Notes under the pieces: generated by a model | What the model was told of the DNA's origin: nothing | The model's database searches: none | The model's input: only the letters and a program-made list of their open reading frames with translations | Translations under genes and position numbers: made by a program | Shown here: one piece after another, positions 44,015-53,034 of the stretch | Layout: each line of letters opens with the position of its first letter | How positions within the stretch are numbered: position 1 is the first letter of the stretch | Origin: Rhodococcus rhodnii | GTDB lineage: Bacteria; Actinomycetota; Actinomycetes; Mycobacteriales; Pseudonocardiaceae | NCBI GenBank assembly: GCA_000720375.1 | Contig: JOAA01000002.1 | Location: forward strand, 186,001 to 250,000 | Reading direction: 5' to 3' | DNA length: 64,000 nt

Positions 44015-44797
44015 GTGACCGAATTGTACGGCGAGACAGTATTCGGGGCGGATCACGACCTTGAGGCCATGCGCCTCGACGCGCTGTCCCGGATGTTCGA
44101 CCCGGCAACGCGCGCCCGGCTCGTGCAGATCGCCCGGCCCGGCATGCGCTGCCTGGACGTCGGCGCCGGGCTCGGCCGGATCTCCGGCTGGCTGGCCGAG
44201 GTGTGCGCGCAGGTCATCGCGGTCGACCGGGATACGAGGCTGCTCACCGATCTGCACAAGGTGTTCCCGACCGTCCAGGTCGTCGAGGCCGACATCACCG
44301 AAGACCTGGCGCTCGGCACGTTCGACATCGTGCACAGCCGCCTCGTCCTGATGCACCTGCGCGATCGTGTCGAAGTCTTCCATCGCCTCGCTGACCTGGT
44401 GACACCCGGCGGCTGGCTGGTACTGGGCGAAGCCGTCGAAGCGCCCGCGCTGATCAGCCCGCCGGCGAGCCCGTTCCGTCAGCTGATGGAAAAGCATTGG
44501 CGCACCTTGGAAACAGCCATCGGTACGGACGGACAGTGGGGCTACCGATACCCAGACCTGTTGCGGGAAACCGGGTTTGCGGACGTCGGCGTGGAGCTGT
44601 ACCAGCCGCCGATCACCACCACGTCCGCTGCGGGCCAGTTCTTCCAGCTCGGCTTCCATCACCTGCGCGACCGGATTCTCGCCGACGGCCTTGTCGACGA
44701 GGCGACGTTCGATGAAGCCATGAAAGCCATGCGGGAACCGGGTTTCAGCGACCTCGGCATGGGTTTGCTCACCGCGTGGGCGCGTAAACCTACATGA
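44015..44797 (+). CDS. Class I SAM-dependent methyltransferase
   Basis: A 260-residue cytoplasmic enzyme. The SAM-binding motif I is CLDVGAGLGRISGWLAE near residues 45-61, followed by an acidic end of strand 2 (IAVDRD) and FDIVHSRLVLMHLRDRVEVF, typical of Methyltransf_25/11 enzymes acting on small molecules. GTG 44015 starts MTELYGETVFGADHD, and TAGCTT (44001-44006) lies 8 nt upstream. It starts 11 bp after the MutL-like gene. Substrate unknown. Its end overlaps the convergent membrane hydrolase gene by 8 bp. Confidence 0.87.
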   Translation: MTELYGETVFGADHDLEAMRLDALSRMFDPATRARLVQIARPGMRCLDVGAGLGRISGWLAEVCAQVIAVDRDTRLLTDLHKVFPTVQVVEADITEDLALGTFDIVHSRLVLMHLRDRVEVFHRLADLVTPGGWLVLGEAVEAPALISPPASPFRQLMEKHWRTLETAIGTDGQWGYRYPDLLRETGFADVGVELYQPPITTTSAAGQFFQLGFHHLRDRILADGLVDEATFDEAMKAMREPGFSDLGMGLLTAWARKPT

Positions 44798-47090
44798 GTC
44801 CGGCGGCGATCGCGACGGCCTCGTCCCACTCCGGGTCGGCGTAGTAGTCGCTGTGCCGCCGGACACCCGGTGACCAGCGCAGACCAGGGACGGGCTGGAG
44901 CTGCGGGTCGGGCAGCCAGTGATCACTGCCGAGTACCAGCGCGCCCGAGTCGGTGGTCCTGGCCGGGGTGAGCGGCCCGCTGCTGCCGTCCGGACGGAAC
45001 CCCATGCCGATCATCTTCGAGTCGTACACCTGGCGCCGCCACGTGGTCACGGCCCCGCCCAACGGATCCGTGCCCCGGCACAACGCGCGCCAACGGCCGT
45101 CGAGCTCGCCGTGCAGCTCAGCCAACGACCGATGCGGCACGACGCTCGGGAAAGCACGCGGATACGCCCACTGCAAAGGAGATCCGGCGGTCACCAGCCC
45201 GACGCGTTCACGGTCCTCGGGCGGCAGCGTTTCCATCAACCGGGACGCCGCGACGACTGCGATCAGGCTGCCGTGGCTGTGGCCGGTGATCACGACCCGG
45301 GTGCTGCGGTCCTGCAGGTGTTCCGCAGCCCGTTCGGTCAACTCGGGAATGACCTTGAGCGCGTAGCAAGGCGGCACGACGGGATGCGACTCCCGGGGCC
45401 AGAAACACGCCAAGTCGGCGAGGATCCCCAACGTGCGTGACAGGTCCGGGCGCCGGATCGCTTGGTACACCGCGCGCATCAGAGCCGCGGCGAGGAAACC
45501 CAGCGCGAAGACGCCGACCGCCGAGAACGGTTCCATCCATTCCGGCAGACCGACCCCACGAAGCCGCATCCAGATCGAGACGCCCGCACCCAAACCCAGT
45601 GCGGCCCCGCACGCGAGCAACAAGTGGTGTAGGTGATTGCGCTGGAAACGCGCGTTACGCCAGGCACGTGTGGCTGTCGCTTGTTCCGCGGGTGGTGAAT
45701 CCGCGTGCAGCAGGCTGGATTCCGGCGGCTGGGCGCCGCGCCTGTTCCTGCGCCACCTGTGCACGGCGGTGATCGAGCCCAGCAGCAGGCCGATCACGAG
45801 CGCGAACGCCGCCGAGGCGCCCCACAGCAACGTGACCGGTTCGTAGCCCGCCGGAAGCTCCAACCCGTTGCTGCCCAACAGTTCCCGTACCGTGATCGCG
45901 ACACCGGCACCGAATCCGCCGCCCAGCAGAGCGGCGATCACCAGCACGATCGGCGACATCCAGCCGCCGGCCCACGGCCGCAGCTCACGCGGTTGCTCCG
46001 CCCAGAACTCGCGGCGTGCGAGCAAAGCGGCTGGTATCAGGACGAGCCCGAACAACACGCACACCACCACGAGCACGCCGGTCGTGCCTTCAATGGTGAT
46101 GTCAGTGCCCGCGAGCTCATTCGGCAACGGATCCTGCGCCACTGCCGTGCTGACCACGAGCAGCACGCTGACGAACAGCAACACCCGTCGCGTGACACGT
46201 CCCAACGCGAGTCGCAACCAACGGCCGGCCCGATGCGGAGTCGCGCCCGTTGGATCGTCCAACAGCAGCACGCCCAACGCGGCGAGCACCAACAACGTCA
46301 GACCGATTACCCATTGGCTCGTCACGACAGGAGAAGCAGTGAACGGGCCGCCAGACGGAAGCAACGCCAGCACGGCCAACCCCGCCACGGTGTGCAGCGC
46401 GCGCAACGTCGGAGTGTCCGGATCTGCGACGAGACTCGCACCGGGCATACGACGAGGCCGGTTGCCTGGCACCGGACTCGGCAGCGGCGGCGCGTTCACC
46501 GACCACGTCACCGCGGACACGCGGGCAAGCAACAGCACAACAAGCAATGCGGGCAGCAACCCGACAACGGGACGGAACCCGCGTAGCTCTCGTAGCCAAT
46601 CCGGCACGACTCCGCCCATGCACGCCGCACCAGGAGCGAGGCATTGCGCGGCCACGAGATCCAGGCTGACGACGGCCACTTGCGTGACGAAGAGCACAGT
46701 CAGCAGCAACGCGGCCAACCGCAGCAGCGACCGGCCGACCAAGCCCAACGCGGCGGCGGGCCGGTTGTCGTGCGGCACCGGCGGAAGCATCCAGTGCGCC
46801 AGGTTGGCCAGCGTGAACGGGAACATCAGGGCCCAAGTGGACTTGCTCAGACCACCAGAGGTCATGCCGCTCCACAGATATCCCTCGACCACACGCGGCA
46901 CCGAACGGTCACTCGTTCGTAGCAACGGGCCCGGACCTGGGCGGCGCAACCGGTCGGCCGGGCGCACGATCCGGCCGATGCCGTCCCCGGCGACATCCAC
47001 CGCGGCAACGGCTCCGACCAGGGATTCCGCGGTCGTGCCCATGATGCCGTGCACGCGTAGCTCGACGACGCGTGTATCGGACCCGGGCAT
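44790..47090 (-). CDS. Membrane protein with alpha/beta-hydrolase motifs split by transmembrane segments
   Basis: A 766-residue protein of unknown family. The first residues contain VVELRVHGIMGTTAES, which looks like the first strand and oxyanion-hole His-Gly of an alpha/beta hydrolase. About ten hydrophobic helices follow between roughly residues 80 and 560, and the soluble C-terminus has a nucleophile elbow, TRVVITGHSHGSLIAVVAAS, with Ser605, plus later Asp and His candidates (DPEWDEAVAIA). A lipase or esterase acting at the membrane is a reasonable inference. ATG 47090 is preferred because the longer upstream frame is low-complexity antisense of sahH. It is divergent from sahH (86 bp). Confidence 0.72.
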   Translation of the reverse strand: MPGSDTRVVELRVHGIMGTTAESLVGAVAAVDVAGDGIGRIVRPADRLRRPGPGPLLRTSDRSVPRVVEGYLWSGMTSGGLSKSTWALMFPFTLANLAHWMLPPVPHDNRPAAALGLVGRSLLRLAALLLTVLFVTQVAVVSLDLVAAQCLAPGAACMGGVVPDWLRELRGFRPVVGLLPALLVVLLLARVSAVTWSVNAPPLPSPVPGNRPRRMPGASLVADPDTPTLRALHTVAGLAVLALLPSGGPFTASPVVTSQWVIGLTLLVLAALGVLLLDDPTGATPHRAGRWLRLALGRVTRRVLLFVSVLLVVSTAVAQDPLPNELAGTDITIEGTTGVLVVVCVLFGLVLIPAALLARREFWAEQPRELRPWAGGWMSPIVLVIAALLGGGFGAGVAITVRELLGSNGLELPAGYEPVTLLWGASAAFALVIGLLLGSITAVHRWRRNRRGAQPPESSLLHADSPPAEQATATRAWRNARFQRNHLHHLLLACGAALGLGAGVSIWMRLRGVGLPEWMEPFSAVGVFALGFLAAALMRAVYQAIRRPDLSRTLGILADLACFWPRESHPVVPPCYALKVIPELTERAAEHLQDRSTRVVITGHSHGSLIAVVAASRLMETLPPEDRERVGLVTAGSPLQWAYPRAFPSVVPHRSLAELHGELDGRWRALCRGTDPLGGAVTTWRRQVYDSKMIGMGFRPDGSSGPLTPARTTDSGALVLGSDHWLPDPQLQPVPGLRWSPGVRRHSDYYADPEWDEAVAIAAGLM

Positions 47091-47176
47091 TAGCAAGATG
47101 ACTCCGTTGAGTGTCGAGGCTCCGCGAACAGGGCGGCGGTAGTGTTCGGCGTAACGAGTTTGGAGGGAATTGGGCG

Positions 47177-48667
47177 ATGACCGCTGAAGACACGCGGAAC
47201 GTGACCGGGGCTCGGTACGCCGGCAAGATCGGCGACATCGACTTCGCGGTGGCGGATCTGTCTCTGGCCGAGTTCGGCCGCAAGGAGATCCGGCTGGCCG
47301 AGCACGAGATGCCGGGCCTGATGGCGCTGCGCCGGGAATACTCCGAGGTCTACCCGCTGCGCGGGGCCCGGGTCTCCGGCTCGCTGCACATGACGGTGCA
47401 GACCGCGGTGCTGATCGAGACGCTTGTCGCGCTGGGCGCGGAGGTCCGGTGGGCGTCGTGCAACATCTTCTCCACCCAGGACCACGCCGCCGCCGCGGTC
47501 GTGGTCGGCCCGCACGGCACACCGGAGGAGCCCAAGGGCGTGCCGGTGTACGCCTGGAAGGGCGAGACGCTGCCGGAGTACTGGTGGTGCACCGAGCAGA
47601 TGCTGACCTGGCCGGACGGCAAGCAGCCGAACATGCTGCTGGACGACGGCGGCGACGCGACGCTGCTGGTGCACAAGGGTAAGGCGTACGAGGCGGCCGG
47701 AGTGGTTCCCTCCGCCGAGGACGACGATCCCGAGGAGTGGAAGGTCATCCTGGACACCCTGCGGGCGTCCCTGTCGGCCGACCCGACCAAGTGGACCCAG
47801 ATCGCGAACGAGATCAAGGGCGTGACCGAGGAGACCACCACCGGTGTGCTGCGGCTCTACCAGCTGGCGGCGGCCGGTGAGCTGCTGTTCCCGGCGATCA
47901 ACGTGAACGACTCGGTGACCAAGTCGAAGTTCGACAACCGCTACGGCATCCGGCACTCGCTGATCGACGGCATCAACCGCGGCACCGACGTGCTGATCGG
48001 CGGCAAGGTCGCGGTCGTCTGCGGCTACGGCGACGTGGGCAAGGGCGCGGCGGAGTCGATGCGCGGCCAGGGCGCGCGGGTGATCGTCACCGAGATCGAC
48101 CCGATCTGCGCGTTGCAGGCCGCGATGGACGGCTACGCGGTGCGCAAGCTGGAGTCGGTGATCGGCGAGGCGGACATCGTGATCACCACCACGGGCAACA
48201 AGGACGTGGTGACCGCAGACCACATGTCGCAGATGAAGCACCAGGCGATCCTGGGCAACATCGGGCACTTCGACAACGAGCTGGACATGGCCGGCCTGGC
48301 GCGTTACCCGGGGATCCGCCGGATCAACATCAAGCCGCAGGTCGACGAGTGGGTGTTCCCGTCCGGCCGGTCGATCATCGTGCTGTCCGAGGGCAGGCTG
48401 CTCAACCTGGGCAACGCCACCGGGCACCCGTCGTTCGTGATGTCGAACTCCTTCTCCAACCAGGTGATCGCGCAGATCGAGCTGTTCACCAAGAACGAGG
48501 AGTACGACAAAGAGGTCTACCGGCTGCCGAAGCGGCTCGACGAGTACGTCGCCAAGATCCACCTCGAGGCGCTCGGCGGCGAGCTGACCAAGCTCACCAA
48601 GGAGCAGGCCGAGTACATCGACGTCGACGTCGAAGGCCCCTTCAAGTCCGACCACTACCGGTACTGA
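47177..48667 (+). CDS. sahH: S-adenosyl-L-homocysteine hydrolase
   Basis: A 496-residue NAD-dependent enzyme that splits S-adenosylhomocysteine into adenosine and homocysteine, relieving product inhibition of methyltransferases. Conserved blocks are [31 protein letters not shown], the NAD-binding [34 protein letters not shown] and the C-terminal [11 protein letters not shown] with the Lys and Tyr that contact NAD in the neighbouring subunit. It contains the roughly 40-residue insertion typical of actinobacterial and eukaryotic forms. ATG 47177 follows GGAGGGAA. By order it equals Rv3248c. Confidence 0.97.
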   Translation: MTAEDTRNVTGARYAGKIGDIDFAVADLSLAEFGRKEIRLAEHEMPGLMALRREYSEVYPLRGARVSGSLHMTVQTAVLIETLVALGAEVRWASCNIFSTQDHAAAAVVVGPHGTPEEPKGVPVYAWKGETLPEYWWCTEQMLTWPDGKQPNMLLDDGGDATLLVHKGKAYEAAGVVPSAEDDDPEEWKVILDTLRASLSADPTKWTQIANEIKGVTEETTTGVLRLYQLAAAGELLFPAINVNDSVTKSKFDNRYGIRHSLIDGINRGTDVLIGGKVAVVCGYGDVGKGAAESMRGQGARVIVTEIDPICALQAAMDGYAVRKLESVIGEADIVITTTGNKDVVTADHMSQMKHQAILGNIGHFDNELDMAGLARYPGIRRINIKPQVDEWVFPSGRSIIVLSEGRLLNLGNATGHPSFVMSNSFSNQVIAQIELFTKNEEYDKEVYRLPKRLDEYVAKIHLEALGGELTKLTKEQAEYIDVDVEGPFKSDHYRY

Positions 48668-48673
48668 GTTGCT

Positions 48674-48715
48674 CGTGAGTGTTTTCGCCGGTTCTAACCG
48701 GCGAAAACACTCACG
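48674..48715. terminator. Perfect 20-bp terminator hairpin after sahH
   Basis: CGTGAGTGTTTTCGCCGGTT (48674-48693) is perfectly repeated in inverse at 48696-48715, with only CT between, so a 19-bp stem with a 4-nt loop is likely. It lies 6 bp after the sahH stop and 8 bp before the convergent XRE gene stop, serving both. Confidence 0.92.
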
Positions 48716-48723
48716 ACGGTTTT

Positions 48724-49689
48724 CTAGGTCCACTCGATCAGGACCTCCGCGAGGCCGGCCGGGAGATTGGTGAAGTAGCCACTGGTCACCCGGCCGAGCC
48801 CGCACACAAGACCCTCCGAGCCCACGGGTTCCGCGCCGACGCGCGCCCGGAACTGCCGCGTGACACGCGCGGGCATGGCCTTGCGGTGGAAGGCGTGCTG
48901 CACCAGATACGTCCCGACGCCGCGCAGGAACGTCCGTTCCATGCCAGGTGACGGCCCGCCGGAGCCGTCGGTGATGGTGAAGCAGAAGACGTGCGTCTCG
49001 CCTTCGGCCAGCCTGCGGTCGAACAGGAACTCCATCGCCATCACACCGGACGCGGCCATCCGCCGGACCCGGCCGAGCCGGCAGCCCTCGGCGGTGTTGA
49101 TCTCGACCCGGTCGATTAGGCAGCCCTCGTCGCCGCCCCACGTGGCGAAGTAGCGGTCCGGGCCGGACCGCGCGGCCGTGACGACGAACCGGGTTGTCTG
49201 TGAACGCTGCTCCTGATGCGGCCCCAGCAGCACGTAGTCGTGCACAGCGTCGATCCGCAGATCCGCGTTCGTCCGTGTCTCCGGGGCGGCGTCGAATTCG
49301 GCCAGCAGCGCGGGAGCGTCCACAAAAGCCTTGCTGACCTCAATGAACTTCGGCACGACCTCGTCGACCTTGCCCGCCCGTTGCCGAGGCCCGATCAGTA
49401 CGACCAACGAGTCGGACGGCAGCCGCAACACGGTTTCCAGCGCACGTACCGTGTCGATGGACCGGGGGACTTCGGGATGACGCAGGCCGCGCTGCCAGTA
49501 GCTGAGCGTCGACTGGCCGATCTTCACGCCCAGCCGCTCCAGGTGCGCGGTGATCCTGGTCAGCGACAGTCCCCGGTACTCGATCGCCTCCCGCAGCGCA
49601 CGGTGGAAGGGGCCGTAACGCAGCGCGTCGCCGAGGCGTTCAGGCAAAGGCCCGTTGTCCAACCCTTCTCCAATCGTGCGGGCGTTCAC
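48724..49689 (-). CDS. XRE-like regulator with large C-terminal domain
   Basis: A 321-residue protein with an N-terminal lambda-repressor-like helix-turn-helix (ALREAIEYRGLSLTRITAHL, then STLSYWQRGLRHPEVPRSID, about residues 30-80). The C-terminal 220 residues (DAVHDYVLLGPHQEQRSQTT, ATWGGDEGCLI, FCFTITDGSGG) are beta-rich, not recognised, and may be a sensing domain. GTG 49689 is the only reasonable start; the adjoining DNA carries a 12-bp palindrome with a TACTGT box beside it, suggesting autoregulation. It is divergent from the small repeat-containing protein gene. Confidence 0.78.
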   Translation of the reverse strand: MNARTIGEGLDNGPLPERLGDALRYGPFHRALREAIEYRGLSLTRITAHLERLGVKIGQSTLSYWQRGLRHPEVPRSIDTVRALETVLRLPSDSLVVLIGPRQRAGKVDEVVPKFIEVSKAFVDAPALLAEFDAAPETRTNADLRIDAVHDYVLLGPHQEQRSQTTRFVVTAARSGPDRYFATWGGDEGCLIDRVEINTAEGCRLGRVRRMAASGVMAMEFLFDRRLAEGETHVFCFTITDGSGGPSPGMERTFLRGVGTYLVQHAFHRKAMPARVTRQFRARVGAEPVGSEGLVCGLGRVTSGYFTNLPAGLAEVLIEWT

Positions 49690-49706
49690 GACCTGTGAAT
49701 GAACCG

Positions 49707-49718
49707 TGAACGTTCACA
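49707..49718 (-). promoter_or_regulatory. Palindromic operator candidate GTGAACGTTCAC
   Basis: The perfect 12-bp palindrome lies 18 bp upstream of the XRE gene start and directly downstream of TACTGT (49724-49719, minus strand), a possible -10. Half-sites GTTCAC at 49684-49689 and GTGAAT at 49694-49699 repeat the motif. Binding by the XRE protein itself is the simplest idea. Confidence 0.5.
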
Positions 49719-49905
49719 GTAGTTCCTGATGGGAACGAGAGGTAGGTGCGAACGATCCCCTCGCGTGCCAGTTGGGGTTGCCCTCCGGGATCGTTTGATC
49801 GCACTGTGTTCAGCAAAGCCGTGCCGGCGTTCCGATCGGCCTCCCTGCAACCGGTCGAACCACGCCCGGCCCGGCACGTTGAGGGCGAGAAGGGAACCCA
49901 GGCCC

Positions 49906-50256
49906 ATGCCGGCGCTCAGGCTCACGCGGCTGCCGACGACCCGCTTGCGGGGTCGAGCATCGGCGCCGATGACCCGCTTGCGGGGTCGCGCATTGGCGCC
50001 GATGACCCGCTTGCGGGGTCGAGCATCGGCACTGCCCGCGACCGCGATCCTAGGTGTCGGTCTCGCCCTCGGCACGGCCCAGCCGGCCGTCGCCGAACCG
50101 GCGCCGATGGCCAAGGTGACCGCCAGGGGTGAACGTGAGATGAGCGCCGATCAGGCGCCCGCGACACGGGAACTGCTGCTGCTTTTGGCAGCAATGGGCG
50201 GTCTGGTCATCGGCGCCGGAGGCGTCATCGTCGTCGGCCGCGCCCGGGTCAGCTGA
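49906..50256 (+). CDS. Small membrane protein with repeated basic N-terminus
   Basis: Up to 116 residues, depending on the start. The basic stretch RASAPMTRLRG is repeated almost three times (DNA repeat at 49938-50030), each time offering an in-frame ATG (49969 and 50002 besides 49906). Then come a hydrophobic signal segment ending AQPAVA-EP, a short charged extracytoplasmic part and a C-terminal membrane helix (ELLLLLAAMGGLVIGAGGVI) with a basic end. From ATG 50002 it would be an 84-residue protein with a normal signal peptide. No strong Shine-Dalgarno is near any of the three. Function unknown. Coding nature is supported by the signal and membrane pattern. From 49690 to 49905 I see only the operator region. 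Confidence 0.55.
   Translation: MPALRLTRLPTTRLRGRASAPMTRLRGRALAPMTRLRGRASALPATAILGVGLALGTAQPAVAEPAPMAKVTARGEREMSADQAPATRELLLLLAAMGGLVIGAGGVIVVGRARVS
49938..50030. repeat. 33-bp tandem repeat, 2.8 copies
   Basis: Units at 49938-49970, 49971-50003 and 50004-50030 (partial) differ at only two positions. The unit is a whole number of codons (11), so changes in copy number keep the frame of the small membrane protein. Each unit holds the near-palindrome GACCCGC-TT-GCGGGGTC. Confidence 0.92.
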
Positions 50257-50363
50257 TCTGGAGTCCCTGCCGCGCTTACGAAGCGGATGGTTCTGGCGGC
50301 TTGTCCGCCGTTGCCCGGCAGGTTCTTGAAAGTCCTTTATGGATATCCACTGTGGATAGAACG

Positions 50364-50392
50364 GTGCCGGGGCGGGAGAACCGCCCCGGCAC
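50364..50392. terminator. Terminator hairpin
   Basis: GTGCCGGGGCGG (50364-50375) pairs perfectly with CCGCCCCGGCAC (50381-50392) around GAGAA, and is followed by AAAGGACCTTTT. It lies in the 250-bp gap between the small membrane protein gene and the convergent HAF-repeat gene; I see no gene in the rest of that gap. Confidence 0.85.
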
Positions 50393-50508
50393 AAAGGACC
50401 TTTTCCGCACGTGCGTCGCCCTGTGCCGTATTCAGCAGAGTCGCTGTGCCATCGAGTGCCCAGCGGACGGCGTTCTCCCGCTGGCCCCCAGGTCCTGTGT
50501 GGATCGGG

Positions 50509-51498
50509 CTAACGGTAACCGGTCCAGCGAACGGCTTTCTCAGCCGACCAGCCCACGATCACACCGCTGTCGTTGATCGCCTCCGCCATGGTGCGAGCCT
50601 GAGGATCCGTGGGTTTGATCGAGCCGAGTGCGGTGAACACGCCGTCGGCACTCCACCGCGCGCCAAGCTGACGACCGTCATCAGTGGTCACGTCGCCTAC
50701 GGCCGTGCCGTCTTCGTTGATGGCAGCCGCACGGCCATTCGGTTTGGTGGCGCCAGGCGCGCCGCCGAGATTCCGCATCGTGCCGTCCGTCTCCCAGCGG
50801 ACGGCGTAGTACTTGGTGTACGGGGCTCCGTCGGCGACCTCGATCTGGCCGGCCACCTGACCCTTGTCGTTGATGTCCCACGCGCTGCCCGGCAGGCCCG
50901 ACAGCCGCCAGGCGATGCCAGTCGGACTCCACGTCACTGGATACCGGTATTGGTTGTCCGCGGACCAGCCGACCGATGTCCCGTCCGCGTTGACCGCCTG
51001 GACCACGGCGGACAGTCCACCGGGGACCGGCGGCAGCGGGATGATCGTGCCGTCGTTCGCCCATCGGAACGCGCCGTTCGCGCAGTTGCCGACGATCCCG
51101 CCGGTGTCGTTGATCGCGTAGGCGGTGCAGGAGAACTGGCCCTGTGGAGTGGGAAGTTCGCTGATGGCGCCGTCCGGCGCCCACCGCGTCGCAGTCCCAG
51201 TGACCGAACCGACGACCGTGCCGCTTTTGCTGATGCCCATCGCAGTGCCGCCTACTTGACCCGGTAACACCGGCAGTGCGGTGATTCGGCCGGTTGCCGA
51301 CCAGCGGACGGGTTGCTCAGCGCCGCTGCTGTTGTCCGCACCTCCGACGGACATGCCGTTGTTGTTGATGTCCCGGACTCGGGTGAATGTGCCACCCGGC
51401 AACGGATCGAGTGCGCTGACCAAGCGGCCGGACTGGGCCGACGCGGGTGTCACGGACATGGCCGCGATCACGGCCGTCGCCAAGACAAGCACCTTCAT
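50509..51498 (-). CDS. Secreted HAF-repeat (beta-propeller-like) protein
   Basis: A 329-residue exported protein. A signal peptide (MKVLVLATAVIAAMSVTPASA-QS) precedes about seven repeats of roughly 45 residues, each built on the pattern Ile/Val-Asn-x-x-Gly-x-x-Val-Gly followed by a Trp-containing strand (DINNNGMSVGGAD, GISKSGTVVGSV, AINDTGGIVGNC, WDINDKGQVAGQI, AINEDGTAVGDV, AINDSGVIVGWS). This is the HAF or probable extracellular repeat family, expected to fold as a beta-propeller; its function is unknown. ATG 51498 follows GGGGAGG. It is divergent from tmk. Confidence 0.85.
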   Translation of the reverse strand: MKVLVLATAVIAAMSVTPASAQSGRLVSALDPLPGGTFTRVRDINNNGMSVGGADNSSGAEQPVRWSATGRITALPVLPGQVGGTAMGISKSGTVVGSVTGTATRWAPDGAISELPTPQGQFSCTAYAINDTGGIVGNCANGAFRWANDGTIIPLPPVPGGLSAVVQAVNADGTSVGWSADNQYRYPVTWSPTGIAWRLSGLPGSAWDINDKGQVAGQIEVADGAPYTKYYAVRWETDGTMRNLGGAPGATKPNGRAAAINEDGTAVGDVTTDDGRQLGARWSADGVFTALGSIKPTDPQARTMAEAINDSGVIVGWSAEKAVRWTGYR

Positions 51499-51556
51499 GA
51501 GTACCTCCCCGGATGAACATGAGACGTGCTGCCGGGTACACGCTCCTAGGGCGTCG

Positions 51557-51562
51557 TAGGGT
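51557..51562 (+). promoter_or_regulatory. Leaderless -10 box of tmk (TAGGGT)
   Basis: TAGGGT is followed by 6 nt and GTG 51569. There is no Shine-Dalgarno sequence before this start. Confidence 0.55.
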
Positions 51563-51568
51563 TGCCAC

Positions 51569-52201
51569 GTGGGTCGACTTGTGGTCATCGAAGGTCTGGA
51601 CGGGTCTGGGAAGCGCACCCTGGGCGCCGCTCTCGTCGAAGCGTTCCAGCGGCGTGGCGCCAAAGTCGCGCAGCACGCGTTCCCGCGCTACGGCGAGAGC
51701 GTGCACGCCGATCTGGTGAGCGACGCGCTGCACGGCCGTCTGGGCGACGTCGCCGACTCGGTGCACGGCATGGCTGTCCTTTTCGCACTCGACCGTCACG
51801 GCGCGCGTGAACAGCTGCTGCGAGACCTCGAGAACTACGACATCGTGCTCGTCGACCGGTACATCGCGTCGAACGCCGCCTACCAGGCCGCCCGGCTGCA
51901 CCAGGACGAGCACGGCGAGATCGTGGAGTGGATCCGTCAGCTCGAAGTGGACCGGCTCGGCCTGCCCGTACCGGACCGCCAGCTGCTCCTGCGGGTCCCG
52001 GTCGACCTGGCCGCGACCCGGGCCGCGACCCGCGACCGGGTCAGGGACACGTACGAAAAGGACGGCGGGCTGCAGACCCGCTGCGCCGCCCTCTACGACG
52101 GACTGGCCCGGATCGGCTGGCTGGCGCCGTGGCTGGTGCTCGACGGCAGCACCGACCAGGATTTCGACCAGCTCAGCGCCGCCCTGTCGGCCGACGCGTA
52201 A
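51569..52201 (+). CDS. tmk: Thymidylate kinase
   Basis: A 210-residue kinase making dTDP from dTMP. The P-loop VIEGLDGSGKRTLG is at residues 6-19, the DRY motif is VLVDRYIASNAAYQAARL near residues 88-105, and the lid and thymine-binding regions (VRDTYEKDGGLQ) resemble the actinobacterial Rv3247c type. It lies in the conserved order sahH, tmk, mtrA, mtrB, lpqB. GTG 51569 is probably the 5' end of a leaderless mRNA. A gap of 145 bp separates it from mtrA. Confidence 0.93.
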   Translation: MGRLVVIEGLDGSGKRTLGAALVEAFQRRGAKVAQHAFPRYGESVHADLVSDALHGRLGDVADSVHGMAVLFALDRHGAREQLLRDLENYDIVLVDRYIASNAAYQAARLHQDEHGEIVEWIRQLEVDRLGLPVPDRQLLLRVPVDLAATRAATRDRVRDTYEKDGGLQTRCAALYDGLARIGWLAPWLVLDGSTDQDFDQLSAALSADA

Positions 52202-52346
52202 CGCAGCCGCCTGCTGATACGTATACGACACCATCGAACTCAGCGCTGGTCGCGACGAGGCGATCGAATGGAGTGAATGGGTGATACACCGGCATGATCA
52301 GCGGGTTGCGCACGGGCCCGGCGGGGAAAGTGCGACGATAGGGGGC

Positions 52347-53024
52347 ATGAAGGCACGCGTGCTGGTTGTGGACGACGACCCGGCCCTCGCCGAGATGCTG
52401 ACGATCGTGCTCCGCGGTGAAGGGTTCGACACCGCGGTCGTGGCCGACGGCTCCCGCGCGCTCCCCGCGCTGCGCGAGCTCAAGCCCGACCTGGTGCTGC
52501 TCGACCTGATGCTGCCCGGCATGAACGGGATCGACGTCTGCAAGGCGATCAGAGCCGAGTCGGGAGTCCCGATCGTCATGCTGACCGCCAAGAGCGACAC
52601 CGTCGACATCGTGCTGGGCCTCGAGTCCGGCGCGGACGACTACGTGGTCAAACCGTTCAAGCCCAAGGAGCTGGTGGCCAGGGTGCGGGCGCGGATGCGC
52701 CGCACCGAGTCCGAGCCTGCCGAGGTGCTGGCGATCGGCGATCTGACCATCGACGTACCCGGCCACGAGGTCACCCGCGAGGGCAAGGCGATCCAGCTGA
52801 CCCCGCTGGAGTTCGACCTGCTGGTCGCGCTGGCCCGCAAGCCGCGCCAGGTGTTCACCCGCGAGGTCCTGCTCGAGCAGGTGTGGGGCTACCGGCACGC
52901 GGCCGACACCAGGCTGGTGAACGTGCACGTCCAGCGGCTGCGCTCGAAGGTCGAGAAGGACCCGGAGCACCCCGAGGTCGTGCTGACGGTCAGGGGCGTG
53001 GGGTACAAGGCGGGGCCTCCGTGA
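52347..53024 (+). CDS. mtrA: MtrA, OmpR-type response regulator
   Basis: A 225-residue DNA-binding response regulator controlling cell division, wall homeostasis and, in mycobacteria, dnaA and rpfB. The receiver has LVVDDDPALAEML, phospho-acceptor Asp53 in VLLDLMLPGMNG, MLTAKSD and VVKPFKPKELVARV. The winged-helix output domain has LTPLEFDLLVALARKPRQVF, VWGYRHAADTRLVNVHVQRL and VRGVGYKAG. ATG 52347 lies 7 nt after GACGAT, with no strong Shine-Dalgarno. mtrB follows 11 bp later. Confidence 0.97.
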   Translation: MKARVLVVDDDPALAEMLTIVLRGEGFDTAVVADGSRALPALRELKPDLVLLDLMLPGMNGIDVCKAIRAESGVPIVMLTAKSDTVDIVLGLESGADDYVVKPFKPKELVARVRARMRRTESEPAEVLAIGDLTIDVPGHEVTREGKAIQLTPLEFDLLVALARKPRQVFTREVLLEQVWGYRHAADTRLVNVHVQRLRSKVEKDPEHPEVVLTVRGVGYKAGPP

Positions 53025-53034
53025 TACTGGGCGT

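Noticed and set aside
47090..49141. Minus-strand open frame of 683 codons opposite sahH
   Set aside because: The plus strand encodes a full S-adenosylhomocysteine hydrolase. The antisense product is rich in Arg, His, Val and Leu without domain features.
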